A stretch of DNA of 64,000 nucleotides, from positions 1 to 64,000 of the forward strand of contig NZ_NCEN01000011.1 in the NCBI RefSeq assembly GCF_002280675.1, given 5' to 3'. The translations under genes were made by a program, and so were the position numbers. The stretch comes from Novosphingobium sp. 32-60-15 (GTDB lineage Bacteria; Pseudomonadota; Alphaproteobacteria; Sphingomonadales; Sphingomonadaceae). Shown piece by piece: positions 63,623 through 64,000 of the stretch. The notes beneath the pieces were generated by a model. The model had not been told where the DNA came from and did no database searches. It saw only the letters and a list, made by a program, of their open reading frames with translations. Numbering within the stretch: position 1 is the first letter of the stretch; each line of letters opens with the position of its first letter.

Positions 63623-64000
63623 GTGACCATGCGGGAAAGACGAAGAGCGCTCGAACAACGGGCGGCAGCGATCACCTTCGTGGTGGTCCTCCAGGCTCTG
63701 GCTACGATCTTCTTCGTCGCCGACGTCGCGGGGGATATCGCCACTGATGGCTGGAGCATGCATCTGCTGGTTGAGGCCGGCGCAACAATGGCGCTCGTGG
63801 CGGGTGTCGTGTTTGGCTTACTGCAGCTGCGCTGGCTGATCCTTCGTGCCCAGCTTGACGAGACGGCCGTCGCCGCGGCGCGCGGCGCCATGTCGGACCT
63901 CGTCCGACAGCGGTTCCTGGACTGGGAACTGACCGGGGCCGAGGCCGATGTCGCCTTGTTCGCGCTCAAGGGGTTCGACGCGACCGAGATTGCGCTCCTG
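63623..64000 (+). CDS. Membrane-anchored LuxR-type HTH protein (3' end outside window)
   Basis: The frame from GTG 63623 is open to the window end (126 codons). Two membrane helices (ITFVVVLQALATIFFVADVA and MALVAGVVFGLLQLRWLILR) are followed by a short linker and WELTGAEADVALFALKGFDA, the first helices of a LuxR-type DNA-binding domain that continues past base 64000. ATG 63629 is an alternative start. Coupled closely to the cytochrome gene, it probably regulates it or the adjacent cargo. Confidence 0.72.
   Translation, partial: MTMRERRRALEQRAAAITFVVVLQALATIFFVADVAGDIATDGWSMHLLVEAGATMALVAGVVFGLLQLRWLILRAQLDETAVAAARGAMSDLVRQRFLDWELTGAEADVALFALKGFDATEIALL

Larger units (their letters stand above)
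50595..64000 (+). mobile_element. Integrative and conjugative element, left part (ICEMlSym-type transfer genes)
   Basis: Starting at the tRNA-Gly 3' end, the gene content turns to conjugation and excision control. It has an XRE regulator, DUF2285 and DUF6499 proteins, an excisionase-like HTH, repA, DUF2840, traF, DUF736, a lytic transglycosylase, a relaxase, traG and copG. This order is characteristic of ICEs related to ICEMlSymR7A. No integrase is seen, so it and the second attachment site should be beyond the window. trb mating-pore genes are not found up to the window end. The exact right boundary is unknown. Confidence 0.85.

Noticed and set aside
1..64000. CRISPR arrays and rRNA genes
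   Set aside because: No regularly spaced identical repeats and no rRNA signature segments were seen anywhere in the window.

Overview
The window comes from a high-GC alphaproteobacterium, most likely a member of the Sphingomonadales (Novosphingobium/Sphingobium-like). Pointers are GapR (UPF0335), DUF1244, DUF455, the ThiS-ThiG fusion, a cysteine-free L36 protein, a Fiu-like TonB receptor and dense, short-spaced housekeeping genes. It splits into a chromosomal core part (1 to about 50,594) and the left part of an integrated conjugative element (about 50,595 to at least 64,000).

Core part, in order: etfB and a C-terminally truncated etfA; an acyl-CoA synthetase; a spermidine-synthase-like protein; an M23 peptidase; a DUF455 protein; bcp-glnE; agmatine deiminase; a HAD hydrolase; rpmJ; galE; two related secreted proteins with an M14 carboxypeptidase; arsC; a TonB siderophore receptor behind a repeat-rich, possibly Fur-controlled region; an orphan 2Fe-2S subunit; a class II aldolase; a SRAP protein; an HPP membrane protein; rplM-rpsI; ctaA; a MerC-like protein behind a candidate Zur box; thiSG; yebC-DUF3147-ruvC; ybjQ; gapR; DUF1244; pyk; yggS; a ThiE-like protein; ftsK; a thioesterase with oligopeptidase B; aminopeptidase P; an EF-hand protein with a two-component system; an M1 aminopeptidase; a CNT nucleoside transporter; a queuosine-precursor transporter; argB-yggT-folD; a secreted unknown; marC; a Lon-N protein; a thioredoxin-TPR protein; and tRNA-Gly(GCC). 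Several palindromic repeat families lie between genes.

Mobile part: directly after the tRNA-Gly 3' end comes about 0.6 kb without genes that carries GGAGACAA repeats. Then follow two small ICE proteins, DUF736, an XRE regulator with tandem operators, a small DUF2285 protein, a DUF6499/DUF2285 pair in two frames that can be joined by a +1 shift, and an excisionase-like HTH protein. This set matches the QseC-QseM-FseA-RdfS excision switch known from ICEMlSymR7A of Mesorhizobium. Next are repA with iterons and a perfect DnaA box immediately downstream (a plasmid-like origin), DUF2840, the TraF peptidase, a second DUF736, a lytic transglycosylase, a relaxase, the TraG/VirD4 coupling protein and a CopG-type protein. 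The trb mating-pore genes that usually follow are not seen. Instead there is a gap, then a cytochrome b561-like gene and a membrane-anchored LuxR-type regulator that runs off the window end.

The most interesting part is this ICE control module with its built-in replication origin. No CRISPR array, rRNA gene or complete insertion sequence was seen. All calls are from reading the sequence; no database search was run.
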